The position numbers and the translations under genes are program-made. Of a DNA stretch of 16,347 nucleotides, positions 7,695 to 16,347 are shown piece by piece. Source of the DNA: Gammaproteobacteria bacterium. Lineage in GTDB: Bacteria; Gemmatimonadota; Gemmatimonadetes; Longimicrobiales; Gaopeijiaceae. Every line of letters begins with the position of its first letter. Positions within the stretch are counted from its first letter, which is position 1. Under the pieces are notes generated by a model. That model did not search any database. It had not been told where the DNA came from and saw nothing but the letters and a program-made list of their open reading frames with translations. The stretch covers positions 1 through 16,347 of the forward strand of contig JAHEKL010000031.1 in the NCBI GenBank assembly GCA_024638345.1. Reading direction: 5' to 3'.

Positions 7695-7699
7695 AGAGG
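7695..7699 (+). promoter_or_regulatory. Ribosome binding site deciding the stress-protein start
   Basis: AGAGG is followed by a 7-base spacer and the GTG at 7707. It favours this start over the open but unconserved codons that extend upstream to a TTG at 7611. Confidence 0.55.
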
Positions 7700-7706
7700 T
7701 TCGATC

Positions 7707-8690
7707 GTGATCCGTCGCATTCTGGTTCCCCTCGACGGCTCGTCTCGTGCGGAGAACGTGCTGCCGCATGTGCTGACCATCGCATCGGTCTTCAAGTCCC
7801 GTGTGGAACTCCTTCATGTCCTTCCCGGCGTGGGTACGCAGGGGCGAGAGCGCCTCTACGATCCTCTGGCCTACCGGCTGGCCCAGGCGGAGCGTACCAC
7901 CTATCTGAATGCCAAAGCGGTGGAGGTTCGCCAGAGCGGGGTCGAAGTCGAAACCTCGATTCAGGAGGGAGGCGCGGCGGAGGTGATCGTCGACCTGCTT
8001 CGCACCGGTGCGTACGATCTCGTGGCTCTCACGACGCACGGCGGGGGATGCGGAAAACAGCTCCGAATCGGGTGCACCGCGGTGGCCGTCATACTGAACG
8101 CTCGGACCTCGATTCTGCTGGCCCCGGGGGACCCCATCCAGGCTGGAGCGAGCGCCAGCGGTCTTCGAAGGGCTTCTCTCGAGTCGATTGTCGCCCCGGT
8201 GGACTGTTCTCCCCGAAGCGATTGGTCCGTGACCGTCGCAGCACAGCTGGCCAGAGCCACCGGGTCCCGCCTCGGGTTGGTCCACGTGCTCGGGCGCCCG
8301 GAGCTGACGAGTCGATTGCCCGAGAGCGCGGACTCGACGGCGCTGGTGAACCGCGTGCTCGAGAGCAACCGTCGGGAGGCACGCCGATATTTGGAGCAGA
8401 CCGCGTGGAGGCTCAAGGGCACAGATCTCGAGGTCGACGAGCGGCTCGTCGAGACCTCGGCCGGGCCCGCTGATGCGCTGCACGAGCTCGTCGAAGCGGA
8501 GGAGCCGGATCTCTTGGTCCTGAGCGCTCACGGCCGGGGCGCCTCGGCGGAGTGGCCCCTTGGTGGCACCGCCGCCAAGCTGATATTCTGGACGCGAAAG
8601 CCAGTGCTCCTCCTTCAGGATCTGCCCGGCCAACGTGAGCGATCCAAGTTGGCGCCCGCGTCGGCACGAGCCGCCACAGAGCTGCTCTAG
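7707..8690 (+). CDS. Tandem universal stress protein (two UspA domains)
   Basis: A 327-residue cytoplasmic protein made of two UspA domains, at about 1-148 and 155-308. Each starts with a typical first strand and acidic residue (RRILVPLDGS at 3-12; IVAPVDCS at 161-168). Each ends with a nucleotide-loop region (LTTHG at 108-112, LSAHG at 272-276) and a final hydrophobic strand (TSILLAP, PVLLLQD). Such proteins bind ATP or other nucleotides and help survival under stress; no enzymatic role is assured. In both domains the ATP motif (G-x2-G-x9-G-S/T) is imperfect: domain 1 reads T-TH-G-x9-G-C and domain 2 S-AH-G-x9-G-G. I place the start at GTG 7707 because the UspA fold begins there and a ribosome site precedes it; 32 codons upstream (from TTG 7611) are open but look unlike protein. 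The glucan synthase gene begins 52 bp downstream. Confidence 0.85.
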   Translation: MIRRILVPLDGSSRAENVLPHVLTIASVFKSRVELLHVLPGVGTQGRERLYDPLAYRLAQAERTTYLNAKAVEVRQSGVEVETSIQEGGAAEVIVDLLRTGAYDLVALTTHGGGCGKQLRIGCTAVAVILNARTSILLAPGDPIQAGASASGLRRASLESIVAPVDCSPRSDWSVTVAAQLARATGSRLGLVHVLGRPELTSRLPESADSTALVNRVLESNRREARRYLEQTAWRLKGTDLEVDERLVETSAGPADALHELVEAEEPDLLVLSAHGRGASAEWPLGGTAAKLIFWTRKPVLLLQDLPGQRERSKLAPASARAATELL

Positions 8691-8742
8691 GGCGCCCTCG
8701 CAGGCGTGATCCCTTTCCGATCTGCCGTTCAACCTCGAGTAC

Positions 8743-11700
8743 ATGCCACCCATACTGAGTAACGCCCCACGCCGGGACGGGCATGAGCTGGCGGTCCGTC
8801 ATGTGCTGGGTCCGGCTGCGATCACGGAGAGGGCCGTTCGTAGAAGGATCAAGCGGTTGGACCGGAGATTCGCGACGATCTTCAGGAGCCCTCGCGCGGA
8901 GGAGTCGCAGCGCGACTTCAGCGCAGCCGGCCGCGAGTGGCTCTACGAGAACGACTTCGTGGTCGCGGAAGCCCTCGAGCGGCTGGATGGTGCGCTGCCC
9001 TCGGGTTTCCTCCGCAACCTCCCGGGTTTGCGCGAACCCGATACCCGGGGCCGCCCGAGGGCCGAAGTGCTCGCCCAGGAGTTGGTCCGAAGGGGGAGAG
9101 GTCGCGTGGAAGTGGGAGAGGTCGTCCTGTTCTTGAAGGGCTACCAAGAAGTACGGCCCTTGCGACTCGCCGAGCTATGGGCCCTGCCTTCGTTCCTCCG
9201 CCTGGCCCTGCTGGAGGAGCTTGCCGAGCGCGCGGGGACGGACGATGGGACCGTGGAGTACGGCCCCTATATCCTCTCGCTCCGTACGTTGGCGGGCGAG
9301 GATTGGAGAGGGGTCGTCGAATCCCTCAGCCTCGTCGCTGATGTGCTTCGGCAGGATCCGGCCTCGGTCTACCCGAAGATGGATTTCCGGACCCGTGATC
9401 GATACCGGGCGGCCGTCGAGAAGGTGGCACGCCACCTGAAGCAGCCGGAGGACTCCGTAGCGAGCCAAGCCCTCGAGCTCGCCCGGAGTCGCGTAGACCA
9501 GTCGCGCGAGGGCCATGTCGGATACTACCTCGTCGATGATGGAGTGACCGAGCTGATCCGGTCGCTCGGGGGGCGAGTGCCCCTCTTGGGCGTATCTTCC
9601 CGCCGACGCAGGTTGGCCGCGCTCGCCTACTTCGGAACCATCGGGTTCATCACCGTTGCCCTGCTGCTCCTGCTATACATCGTCCTTCCCGCAGGCTTCC
9701 CGGGCATCGCCTTTCTCCTGCTGGCGCTGGTTCCCGCTGTCGGAACCGGGGTCGGCCTGGCCAATCGACTCAATGCGCAACTCGTCGCACCGCGCACTCT
9801 CCCGAGGTTGGACGTGCGTCGCGGCATACCCGATCGGTATCGAACCGTGGTTGCGGTTCCTGTGCTCCTGGGCTCCCAGGCCGAGATCCGCTCGATCCTC
9901 CACAACCTGGAGCGAAACTACCAGGCCAACTCGGACTCCGCGCTCTCGTTCGCGCTTCTTACCGACTTCGCCGATGCCGCGACCGAGCGGACCGAAAAGG
10001 ACAGCACCCTGCTCGCGACCGCGGCTCGGGGCATTCGCGAGCTGAACCGGAAGTACGAGAGCGAAGGGGGCCATCCGTTCCTGTTGTTGCATCGTCCGAG
10101 GAGATGGAATCCCGGAGAGGAATGCTGGATGGGCTGGGAACGAAAGCGAGGCAAGCTCTGCGAGTTCAATCAGCTGCTGCTCGGGCATCCCACGGGTCTC
10201 TGGGTGGTGGAGGGCGATCGGAGGCGTCTCGAGAAGACCCCGTTCATACTGACGATCGATGCGGACACTCGGCTGCCCAGGGATTCCGCGGCGAGACTGG
10301 TCGGCACGATCGCCCACCCGCTGAACCGCCCCGAGATCGGACCGGGAGGCAGGATCACCCGGGGCTACTCGGTTCTCCAGCCTCGAATCGAGATCCTCCC
10401 GGACGCGGACGGCGGGACGGCCTTCAGCCGGGTGTACGGCGGCGTCGAAGGCCTCGATCTCTACGCTCACGCAGCCTTCGACGTCTACCAGGACCTGTTC
10501 GGGCTGGGGATCTTCGCGGGCAAGGGTATCTACGACGTGGAGGCATTCGAGGCGAGCCTCGCAGGCCGGACCCCCGAAAACACACTCCTGAGCCACGATC
10601 TCTTCGAGGGGGCGCATGGCCGCGCCGGCCTCGTGACCGACCTGGTCCTGCTCGAGGACTTCCCGACACATCCGTTGGCGTACGCCAAGCGGGCCCATCG
10701 ATGGATCCGTGGCGATTGGCAGCTACTCCCGTGGCTCTTCCCGAGGGTGCCCGCGGAGAACGACGAGCGGCGCCGAAATCGGCTCTCCGCGTTGTCCCGA
10801 TGGATGGTGGTGGACAACCTCCGTCGCTCCCTCCAGCCGCCGGCCATTCTGGGTATCCTGCTCGTCGGGTGGGTCTTCGTGCCGCAGTTGGCGTGGGGCT
10901 GGACTCTGGGTCTCGCCGCTGTCGTGGGGCTTCCTTTCCTCACCGGATCGATCGACGCTGCGCTGCGGGCCTTCCGTGAGCTTCCCAGACGCGCCGATCT
11001 CGAGGCCGAGACGAGAGCGCTGCGCAGGGCTCTGGGCCGATGGTCGCTCGATCTGACGTTCCTTCCGTTCGAGTCCTGGAATCACTGCGACGCGATCGTG
11101 AGAACGTTGACCCGCGTCTACGTCACCCGGAAGCACCTCCTGGAGTGGACCACGGCCGCGGCGACCGCGAGAACCATCAGCCAGAGCAGCTCGCTCGCGC
11201 GACTCGTTCGCCAGATGTGGGTGGGACCGGCCGTCGCGCTCGCGACCGCAGGAGCGCTGTTCGCCACACAGAGCCCGGCCCAGCTCGCCGCCGCTCCCTT
11301 CTTGATCCTCTGGTTCGTCTCTCCAGGCATTGCGCACATCGCCGCCCGTTCCATGAGGCCGCTCCGCGAGCCGCGGGGACATTTCCCGCGTGGTAGAGCC
11401 CGAGCTCTGGCCAGGAGGGTCTGGGGGTACTACGAGCGATTCCAGGGTCCGGAGCGGCACTGGCTGGTACCGGATCACTATCAGGAGGACCCAGGCGGGG
11501 AGGTCGCCGAGCGAACGTCCCCCACCAACCTGGGAATGGCGATCATCAGCGCGGTGACCGCCTGGGACCTGGGCTTCGTCGGCACTGCGGGATTCATCAC
11601 CAGGGTACGGAACACAGTCGAGGGAATGCGCCGTCTCTCGCGGTTTCGGGGCCACTTCCTCAACTGGTACGACACTTCCAGCCTGGAGCCGCTCCATCCG

Positions 11701-14700
11701 CAGTACGTGTCGACGGTGGATTCCGGAAACCTGGCGGCCTCCTTCGTGGTGGCCTGGGAGGCGCTGTACGAGGCCAGAACCCGGGACCTCTGGATGGAGG
11801 ATGGCGCGGAGAGCCTGATCGACACTCTCAGGGTCGTCGAGGAGACGCTGGGCAAGGGCACGCAGAGTGGTGCGGGGCAGGCGTTTCGGGTCGAGATCCG
11901 GGCGCTCGAGATGTGGATGAGGCGAAACCTCTCGGAGTCTTGGCGCAAGGGGCTACCTGCCTACGTGGCCATGCTCGAAGATCTCCGAGACCGGAAGCTG
12001 ACAGAGCTCGAGGCCAGCTTCCTCAGGATCCACGAGGCCTCCGCCGACCCGACGGCGAGCGAGGACTGGGGAGGGGTCCACTCCTGGATGATCCATCTGC
12101 GTGCGGATGTGGAGCAGACCCTCAACGAGATCCTGCTGTTGCTTCCCTGGCTCGCCCCGTCATTCCGGGGTAGCGCGATCGCCGAGGAGATCCACGCTGG
12201 CTTGGGAGCCAACGGATCGACCGTCCCCTCGCTCACTGGCTTGGACCGGTACCTCCCGCATGCTCTGAGCCGTGTGGACGGCACCTCTGGAGAGCTACGC
12301 GGGGAGCTCGAGCGCGCCCGGGAGACGACCCGTCTCCTGCTATCGGACATCTCCGCCGTGGCGTCCGATATGAACGCCTGGTTCCGAGAGATGGACTTCG
12401 GCTTTCTCTATGATCGGCGCCGGCACCTGTTTCGGATCGGTTTCTCCATCTCGACCGGTGAGCTCGACCCGAACCACTACGATCTTCTGGCGTCCGAGGC
12501 GAGAATCGCCAGCACGGTAGCGATGGCGAAGGATCAGGCACCTCCCACGCATTGGCTGCACCTCGGGCGCCCCTTCGCGTGGACCAATCACGGGCCCGTG
12601 CTGCTCTCCTGGGCGGGAACGATGTTCGAGTACCTGATGCCGGCCATCTTCCTGAGGGTGCCCCCGGAGTCCGTGCTCGAAGAGGCCTGCCGGCGCGCGG
12701 TCGACGTCCAGCGCGACTACGGTCGCCGCCAGCGTGTTCCGTGGGGGATCTCGGAGTCCGGATACCACGTTCTGAGCCGGGAAGGACACTATCAGTACCG
12801 TGCGTTCGGAGTGCCTTCCCTCGGACTGAGTCGCGTGCTCGGCAGCCGTCTGGTGGTGGCACCCTATGCGTCGTTGATGGCGGTGTCCTTTTCACCCGGC
12901 GCGGTGCTGGAGAACCTGACCCACCTCGAGGAGCTGAATGCGATCGGCCCCTGGGGTCCGTACGAGGCGTTGGATTACGGTCCTGCGAAGGAGCGTCAGA
13001 AGATACCCAGCATGGTGAAGTCCTACATGAGTCACCATCAGGGAATGATCCTGGCCGCCCTCGGCAATCACCTCACGACCCACCGTCACGTGGAACGGTA
13101 TCACCGGGACCCCCGCATCGGGACGATCGAGCCGTATCTGTACGAAAAGATCCCGTGGCGTCGGTCCATCGAGCGGATCTGGATCGACCGGTCGGTTCCC
13201 GTTCGCTCGGGTCGAGGAGCGCTCGGGATGCAGAGCTGGTCGCCCCCCGTGCGGAGGCTTCCTCCCCCCGTCCATCACCTTTCGGGAAAGGGATTCGTGG
13301 TTTCGCTCGGCCCGGACGGTCGCGGCGGGAGCCGATGGGGCGACTGGTCGATCGTCCGGGGAGGTGTGGGTGCCGGCCTCGAGCCCGGTGGTCCGGATCT
13401 GATCCTCCTCGACCGGGGGACGGGTGAGTCGTGGCGTCCGCTTCCTGACGCACGGGAAGACGACAGGGACGAGCAGGAAGTCCGCTTCGAGCCTCACGGC
13501 GCCGAGTTCATGCGTAAGACCCGTGGGATCCGGGTCCGAATGAGTGTAATGGTCCCTCCGGATGGGAGCGTCGAGCTGCGAACGCTCACTTTGTCGAACG
13601 AGTCCACCGCCGCGCGTCATCTGCGGCTCGCCCTATCCGTCGAGCTCGCGCTGGCCCCCTTCGAGGACGACCTGAGGCATCCGGCCTTCCAGAAGCTGTT
13701 CGTCAGAGCCGAGACGCTTCCGGGAGGAGAGGGGCTCCTCTTCGAACGTCGACCTCGTGACCGGGACGAGGAACCACCCACGGTGCTGGTGTCCATCTTG
13801 AGCACCGGCGGCGAGCTGCCGCCCCTCCGGTGGGGAACCAGTCGAGAGCGTTATCTGGGGCGGGGCCGAACGCGTGATCGCCCGGCCGCACTGGATGATC
13901 CTGAGCTACTTCAATCACCCACGCAGCCGCACCACCCCCTGGACCCCGTCGCGGCCGCGGTCCTCGACCTCGAGATGGGACCCTGGAGCGACGTCGGCTT
14001 CACGATCATGATGGCGGTGGGTCAGGATCGAGACCGCGCGATTCAGGGAATCTCGGAGCTGCGATTCCCCCGAAGACGTGAGTGGGCGCGGATTCAGGCC
14101 CGCTCGCGCGCCGAGGGAGAGCTCATCCACATCGGAGCGACCGGACAGGACCCGGTGGTCTGGGAGGAGTTGCTCGCGCACGTCCTGCACCCCAGGGGGA
14201 TGGAGCGGGCAGGCGAGCACACGGCCGCCACTCTCGATCTCAGACAGTCGTCGCTCTGGAGGTGGGGGATTTCGGGCGACTATCCCTTCATCCTCCTCGA
14301 GGGAGGGGGAGAGAACGGGTCCACGATCCTTCCGGAGTTGCTTCGTGCCCAGAAGTGGTGGAGGAATCGGGGAGAGACGGTCGACATCGTCGTCGTTGGA
14401 CGGGGAGGCGGCGAGTACCAGAGTGAGATTCGGGATCGAGTCGTGGGTCTGCTCTCCTCCGATGGCTCGGAGGTCTCGCTGGGACGCCCGGGCGGGGTGC
14501 ATCTGGTCCGTGGGGACGATGTGGGAGACGAGGAGCGCATACGGCTCCGAACCCTCGCCGCGTTCCGACTCGACGCAGGGGCCGGTAGCCTGCGCGATCA
14601 GATCGCCACGGCTCGGCCCTCGCTCACACCGCTGCCGGGCCGAACAGAGCTGGCTGAACGTGCCCTCGCGCCCGCCGCTCCCGCGGAAACGGGCGTCGAG

Positions 14701-16347
14701 GGTGCTTCGGAGCCGCCCGGGACCAGCCAGGCCGGCCTCGTGGCGACGTCCGCCCTCGGCGGATTCGATCCCGAGACCGGCGACTACGTGATCGACCTCC
14801 CCCCGGGACGTACGACTCCCGCGCCGTGGGTGAACATCGTCGCCCGTGAGGGCATGGGCTTTCTGATCACCGAATCGGGTGGGAGCTTCACCTGGGTAGA
14901 GGATGCGGGCGAGTTCCGGCTGACCCCCTGGCAGAACGATCCAGTCCGTGGTCTACGGGGCGAGGTCCTCTACTTGAGGGACGAGGAGACGGGGGAAGTC
15001 TGGACGCCCACGCCCGGTGTCCTCGGGAGGCAGCGAGACCATCGGATGCGCCACGAATGGGGACGGAGCGTGCTCGAGACGGGCAGCGACGGGTTGGTCG
15101 AAAAGGTGACGTGGTGTCTCCATCCGGAGTTGCCCGTCAAGGTGATTCGCGTGAGCCTCAAGAACGGCAGTCAAACGGCGCGGCGACTGTCGGTAAGCTT
15201 CTTCGCCGACTGGGTGCTGGGACTGCACCCCGTCAAGACCGCGGGCCGGCTGCAGGTTCGTTTCGATGCCGAGACCGCGGCGGTGCTGGCCAGAAACCCC
15301 TTCCACCTGAAGTTCTCCGACAAGGTGGCCTTCCTGGCCGCCGATCGACTGCCGGATGGAATGGCCACGGACCGAGTCGAGTTCCTGGGCCCCGGGGAGC
15401 CCCTCGATCAGCTGCCAGTCGGGCTGCTCAGGGATACTCCCGGCGAGCGCGTGTCTCCGCGAGGGGCCGGGTGTGCGGTTCTGAAGCGGAACGTCACCCT
15501 GGCCCCTGGAGAAGAGGGAACGGTGACCTTCTTCATGGGAGTGGCCACCGGGCCGAACGAGGCGAGAGAGATGACCTCCCGGCTCAGATCCACGCCCGAC
15601 ACGGCCGAGCTCGTCGAGGTCGACCGCCGGAACTGGGGGTCCTACTTGAAGCGTGTTCAAGTCCGGACACCCAATGCGCCCCTCGACCAGCTCATGAACG
15701 GTTGGCTCCCCTACCAATCGATCGTATCCAGACTGCGCGGACGTACGGGTTTCTATCAATCGAGCGGAGCCTTCGGCTTTCGCGATCAGCTACAGGACGT
15801 ATACACACTGCTTCCACTCGACCCCGATCTCGCGGCGGAGCACCTGGAGGAGGCGGCGCGCAGGCAGTTCGTCGAAGGGGATGTCCTGCATTGGTGGCAT
15901 CCGGGGACGACCCGAGGCGTCCGAACCCGCTGCTCCGACGATCTCCTTTGGCTTCCTTGGGTCCTCGCCCAGACCGTGCGATGGACCGGGGATGTCTCGC
16001 TGCTGGATCGAAGGGTGCCCTTCCTGACGGGGAGGCGAATCCCCGACCACTCCCACGAGCTCTACGATGCGTTCCCCCAATCCGCTGAAGTTGCGACGCT
16101 CTGGGAGCACGGGCTGAGGGCCGTAGAGAACACCGCCCGCTCTCTGTCACCGAGGGGTCTCCCTCTGATGGGTACCGGAGACTGGAACGACGGTATGGAT
16201 CAGGTCGGACGGGAGGGTCGCGGGGAAAGCATTTGGCTGGGGTGGTTCTTCCTCGACGTGTGCCGACTGCTCGTGCCGATCGCGCGTGCGCGGGGGGAGG
16301 ACCGTCGGGCCCTTCGTCTGGAGGATTGGAGCGCCACCGTGCGGGAA
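8743..16347 (+). CDS. Cyclic beta-1,2-glucan synthase (NdvB/ChvB type), 3' end cut by window
   Basis: A giant inner-membrane enzyme that polymerises glucose from UDP-glucose, cyclises the chain and trims its length; products go to the periplasm and act in osmoadaptation and host interaction in rhizobia and Brucella. The frame is open for 2535 codons with no stop; relatives have about 2800-2870 residues, so the end is missing. Domains: N-terminal region (1-290, including GHVGYYLVDDG near 256); two membrane segments (about 294-340); GT84 domain with DADTRLPRD from 506, SHD at 617-619 and HRWIRGDWQ at 652-660; four further hydrophobic segments (about 700-742 and 827-866); RTSPTN at 924-929. A central cyclisation domain (GH189 type) follows, MDF at 1217 to SHHQGM at 1435, with WGISES at 1334-1339. 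The GH94-like part has HPAF at 1646, RLTPWQND at 2059-2066, GFRDQLQD at 2345-2352 and GTGDWNDGM at 2477-2485. A Pro/Ala-rich linker lies near 1970-2000. ATG 8743 is the first start after an in-frame stop at 8707; no clear Shine-Dalgarno precedes it. Confidence 0.93.
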   Translation, partial: MPPILSNAPRRDGHELAVRHVLGPAAITERAVRRRIKRLDRRFATIFRSPRAEESQRDFSAAGREWLYENDFVVAEALERLDGALPSGFLRNLPGLREPDTRGRPRAEVLAQELVRRGRGRVEVGEVVLFLKGYQEVRPLRLAELWALPSFLRLALLEELAERAGTDDGTVEYGPYILSLRTLAGEDWRGVVESLSLVADVLRQDPASVYPKMDFRTRDRYRAAVEKVARHLKQPEDSVASQALELARSRVDQSREGHVGYYLVDDGVTELIRSLGGRVPLLGVSSRRRRLAALAYFGTIGFITVALLLLLYIVLPAGFPGIAFLLLALVPAVGTGVGLANRLNAQLVAPRTLPRLDVRRGIPDRYRTVVAVPVLLGSQAEIRSILHNLERNYQANSDSALSFALLTDFADAATERTEKDSTLLATAARGIRELNRKYESEGGHPFLLLHRPRRWNPGEECWMGWERKRGKLCEFNQLLLGHPTGLWVVEGDRRRLEKTPFILTIDADTRLPRDSAARLVGTIAHPLNRPEIGPGGRITRGYSVLQPRIEILPDADGGTAFSRVYGGVEGLDLYAHAAFDVYQDLFGLGIFAGKGIYDVEAFEASLAGRTPENTLLSHDLFEGAHGRAGLVTDLVLLEDFPTHPLAYAKRAHRWIRGDWQLLPWLFPRVPAENDERRRNRLSALSRWMVVDNLRRSLQPPAILGILLVGWVFVPQLAWGWTLGLAAVVGLPFLTGSIDAALRAFRELPRRADLEAETRALRRALGRWSLDLTFLPFESWNHCDAIVRTLTRVYVTRKHLLEWTTAAATARTISQSSSLARLVRQMWVGPAVALATAGALFATQSPAQLAAAPFLILWFVSPGIAHIAARSMRPLREPRGHFPRGRARALARRVWGYYERFQGPERHWLVPDHYQEDPGGEVAERTSPTNLGMAIISAVTAWDLGFVGTAGFITRVRNTVEGMRRLSRFRGHFLNWYDTSSLEPLHPQYVSTVDSGNLAASFVVAWEALYEARTRDLWMEDGAESLIDTLRVVEETLGKGTQSGAGQAFRVEIRALEMWMRRNLSESWRKGLPAYVAMLEDLRDRKLTELEASFLRIHEASADPTASEDWGGVHSWMIHLRADVEQTLNEILLLLPWLAPSFRGSAIAEEIHAGLGANGSTVPSLTGLDRYLPHALSRVDGTSGELRGELERARETTRLLLSDISAVASDMNAWFREMDFGFLYDRRRHLFRIGFSISTGELDPNHYDLLASEARIASTVAMAKDQAPPTHWLHLGRPFAWTNHGPVLLSWAGTMFEYLMPAIFLRVPPESVLEEACRRAVDVQRDYGRRQRVPWGISESGYHVLSREGHYQYRAFGVPSLGLSRVLGSRLVVAPYASLMAVSFSPGAVLENLTHLEELNAIGPWGPYEALDYGPAKERQKIPSMVKSYMSHHQGMILAALGNHLTTHRHVERYHRDPRIGTIEPYLYEKIPWRRSIERIWIDRSVPVRSGRGALGMQSWSPPVRRLPPPVHHLSGKGFVVSLGPDGRGGSRWGDWSIVRGGVGAGLEPGGPDLILLDRGTGESWRPLPDAREDDRDEQEVRFEPHGAEFMRKTRGIRVRMSVMVPPDGSVELRTLTLSNESTAARHLRLALSVELALAPFEDDLRHPAFQKLFVRAETLPGGEGLLFERRPRDRDEEPPTVLVSILSTGGELPPLRWGTSRERYLGRGRTRDRPAALDDPELLQSPTQPHHPLDPVAAAVLDLEMGPWSDVGFTIMMAVGQDRDRAIQGISELRFPRRREWARIQARSRAEGELIHIGATGQDPVVWEELLAHVLHPRGMERAGEHTAATLDLRQSSLWRWGISGDYPFILLEGGGENGSTILPELLRAQKWWRNRGETVDIVVVGRGGGEYQSEIRDRVVGLLSSDGSEVSLGRPGGVHLVRGDDVGDEERIRLRTLAAFRLDAGAGSLRDQIATARPSLTPLPGRTELAERALAPAAPAETGVEGASEPPGTSQAGLVATSALGGFDPETGDYVIDLPPGRTTPAPWVNIVAREGMGFLITESGGSFTWVEDAGEFRLTPWQNDPVRGLRGEVLYLRDEETGEVWTPTPGVLGRQRDHRMRHEWGRSVLETGSDGLVEKVTWCLHPELPVKVIRVSLKNGSQTARRLSVSFFADWVLGLHPVKTAGRLQVRFDAETAAVLARNPFHLKFSDKVAFLAADRLPDGMATDRVEFLGPGEPLDQLPVGLLRDTPGERVSPRGAGCAVLKRNVTLAPGEEGTVTFFMGVATGPNEAREMTSRLRSTPDTAELVEVDRRNWGSYLKRVQVRTPNAPLDQLMNGWLPYQSIVSRLRGRTGFYQSSGAFGFRDQLQDVYTLLPLDPDLAAEHLEEAARRQFVEGDVLHWWHPGTTRGVRTRCSDDLLWLPWVLAQTVRWTGDVSLLDRRVPFLTGRRIPDHSHELYDAFPQSAEVATLWEHGLRAVENTARSLSPRGLPLMGTGDWNDGMDQVGREGRGESIWLGWFFLDVCRLLVPIARARGEDRRALRLEDWSATVRE

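Larger units (their letters stand above)
7532..7706. other. 175 bp intergenic region between two apparent transcription units
   Basis: This is the largest gap in the window. I see no convincing coding region, no intrinsic terminator (no T-run after a stem) and no clear sigma-70 promoter. A TTGCCT at 7611-7616 has only a poor -10 match around 7634-7640. The region holds a GC-rich inverted repeat at 7644-7679 and the ribosome binding site of the stress-protein gene. A promoter is expected here from layout, but the sequence does not prove one. Confidence 0.5.

Noticed and set aside
8689..8698. Ten-base perfect palindrome AGGGCGCCCT at the Usp stop codon
   Set aside because: It is short, cannot form a loop without losing pairs, and such palindromes are expected by chance in GC-rich DNA.
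7146..8753. Antisense open frame of 535 codons on the - strand
   Set aside because: It covers the MeaB and Usp genes on the opposite strand, spans the intergenic region, and shows no domain or conserved motif.
9673..10698. Antisense open frame of 341 codons within the glucan synthase region
   Set aside because: The + frame here encodes the GT84 catalytic motifs continuously, so the antisense frame is a shadow.
12552..13427. A + strand open frame that might suggest a frameshift in the glucan synthase
   Set aside because: I translated the main frame line by line from 8743 to 16347 and found no stop and continuous family motifs (SWAGTMFEYLMP, WGISES, SHHQGM) across this segment.
15057..16088. 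A + strand open frame of 343 codons in another frame within the glucan synthase gene
   Set aside because: The main frame is uninterrupted and carries GH94-type motifs through this stretch. The alternative translation is Arg/Gly/Pro-rich with no motif, so it is neither a frameshift product nor a separate gene.

Overview
The window is GC-rich, and every gene I can support lies on the + strand. Eight coding regions are visible. The first (aspartyl-tRNA synthetase) is cut by the left edge and the last (a giant cyclic beta-1,2-glucan synthase) by the right edge. The organism is a high-GC, probably Gram-negative bacterium outside the classical model groups. The order phoH - membrane HD phosphodiesterase - ybeY recalls Firmicutes and related deep branches, while UbiB, MeaB and an NdvB/ChvB-type glucan synthase point to a Gram-negative aerobe or facultative aerobe. 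A Gemmatimonadota-like lineage would fit, but that is an impression from protein style, not a demonstrated placement.

Positions 2-7531 look like one co-directional operon of housekeeping genes: aspS (3' part), a PhoH-like ATPase (ybeZ type), a PgpH-like cyclic-di-AMP phosphodiesterase, ybeY, a UbiB/ABC1 kinase-like gene and a MeaB/ArgK-type GTPase. Junctions are 11 bp, a GTGA overlap, 11 bp, an ATGA overlap and 31 bp. The first genes share a theme of translation and RNA quality control (aspS, phoH, ybeY), with a nucleotide second-messenger enzyme embedded between phoH and ybeY. The UbiB-like protein suggests quinone or isoprenoid-lipid metabolism, and the GTPase suggests a B12-dependent acyl-CoA mutase elsewhere in the genome.

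A 175 bp gap (7532-7706) with a GC-rich inverted repeat separates this block from a second unit. That unit holds a tandem-domain universal stress protein and, 52 bp later, a cyclic beta-1,2-glucan synthase. The synthase reads open for 2535 codons to the window edge. It carries an N-terminal domain, a membrane-embedded GT84 glucosyltransferase, a central cyclisation (GH189-type) domain and most of a C-terminal GH94-type chain-length-control region. The unit suggests an envelope/osmotic stress function.

I found no rRNA, tRNA, CRISPR array, insertion sequence or phage gene. I saw no clear evidence of an undescribed multi-gene system. The most interesting points are the natural KxGQ-to-KxAQ change in the UbiB-like protein, the presence of a complete c-di-AMP phosphodiesterase, the usp-cgs pairing, and variant motif residues in YbeY and the stress protein.
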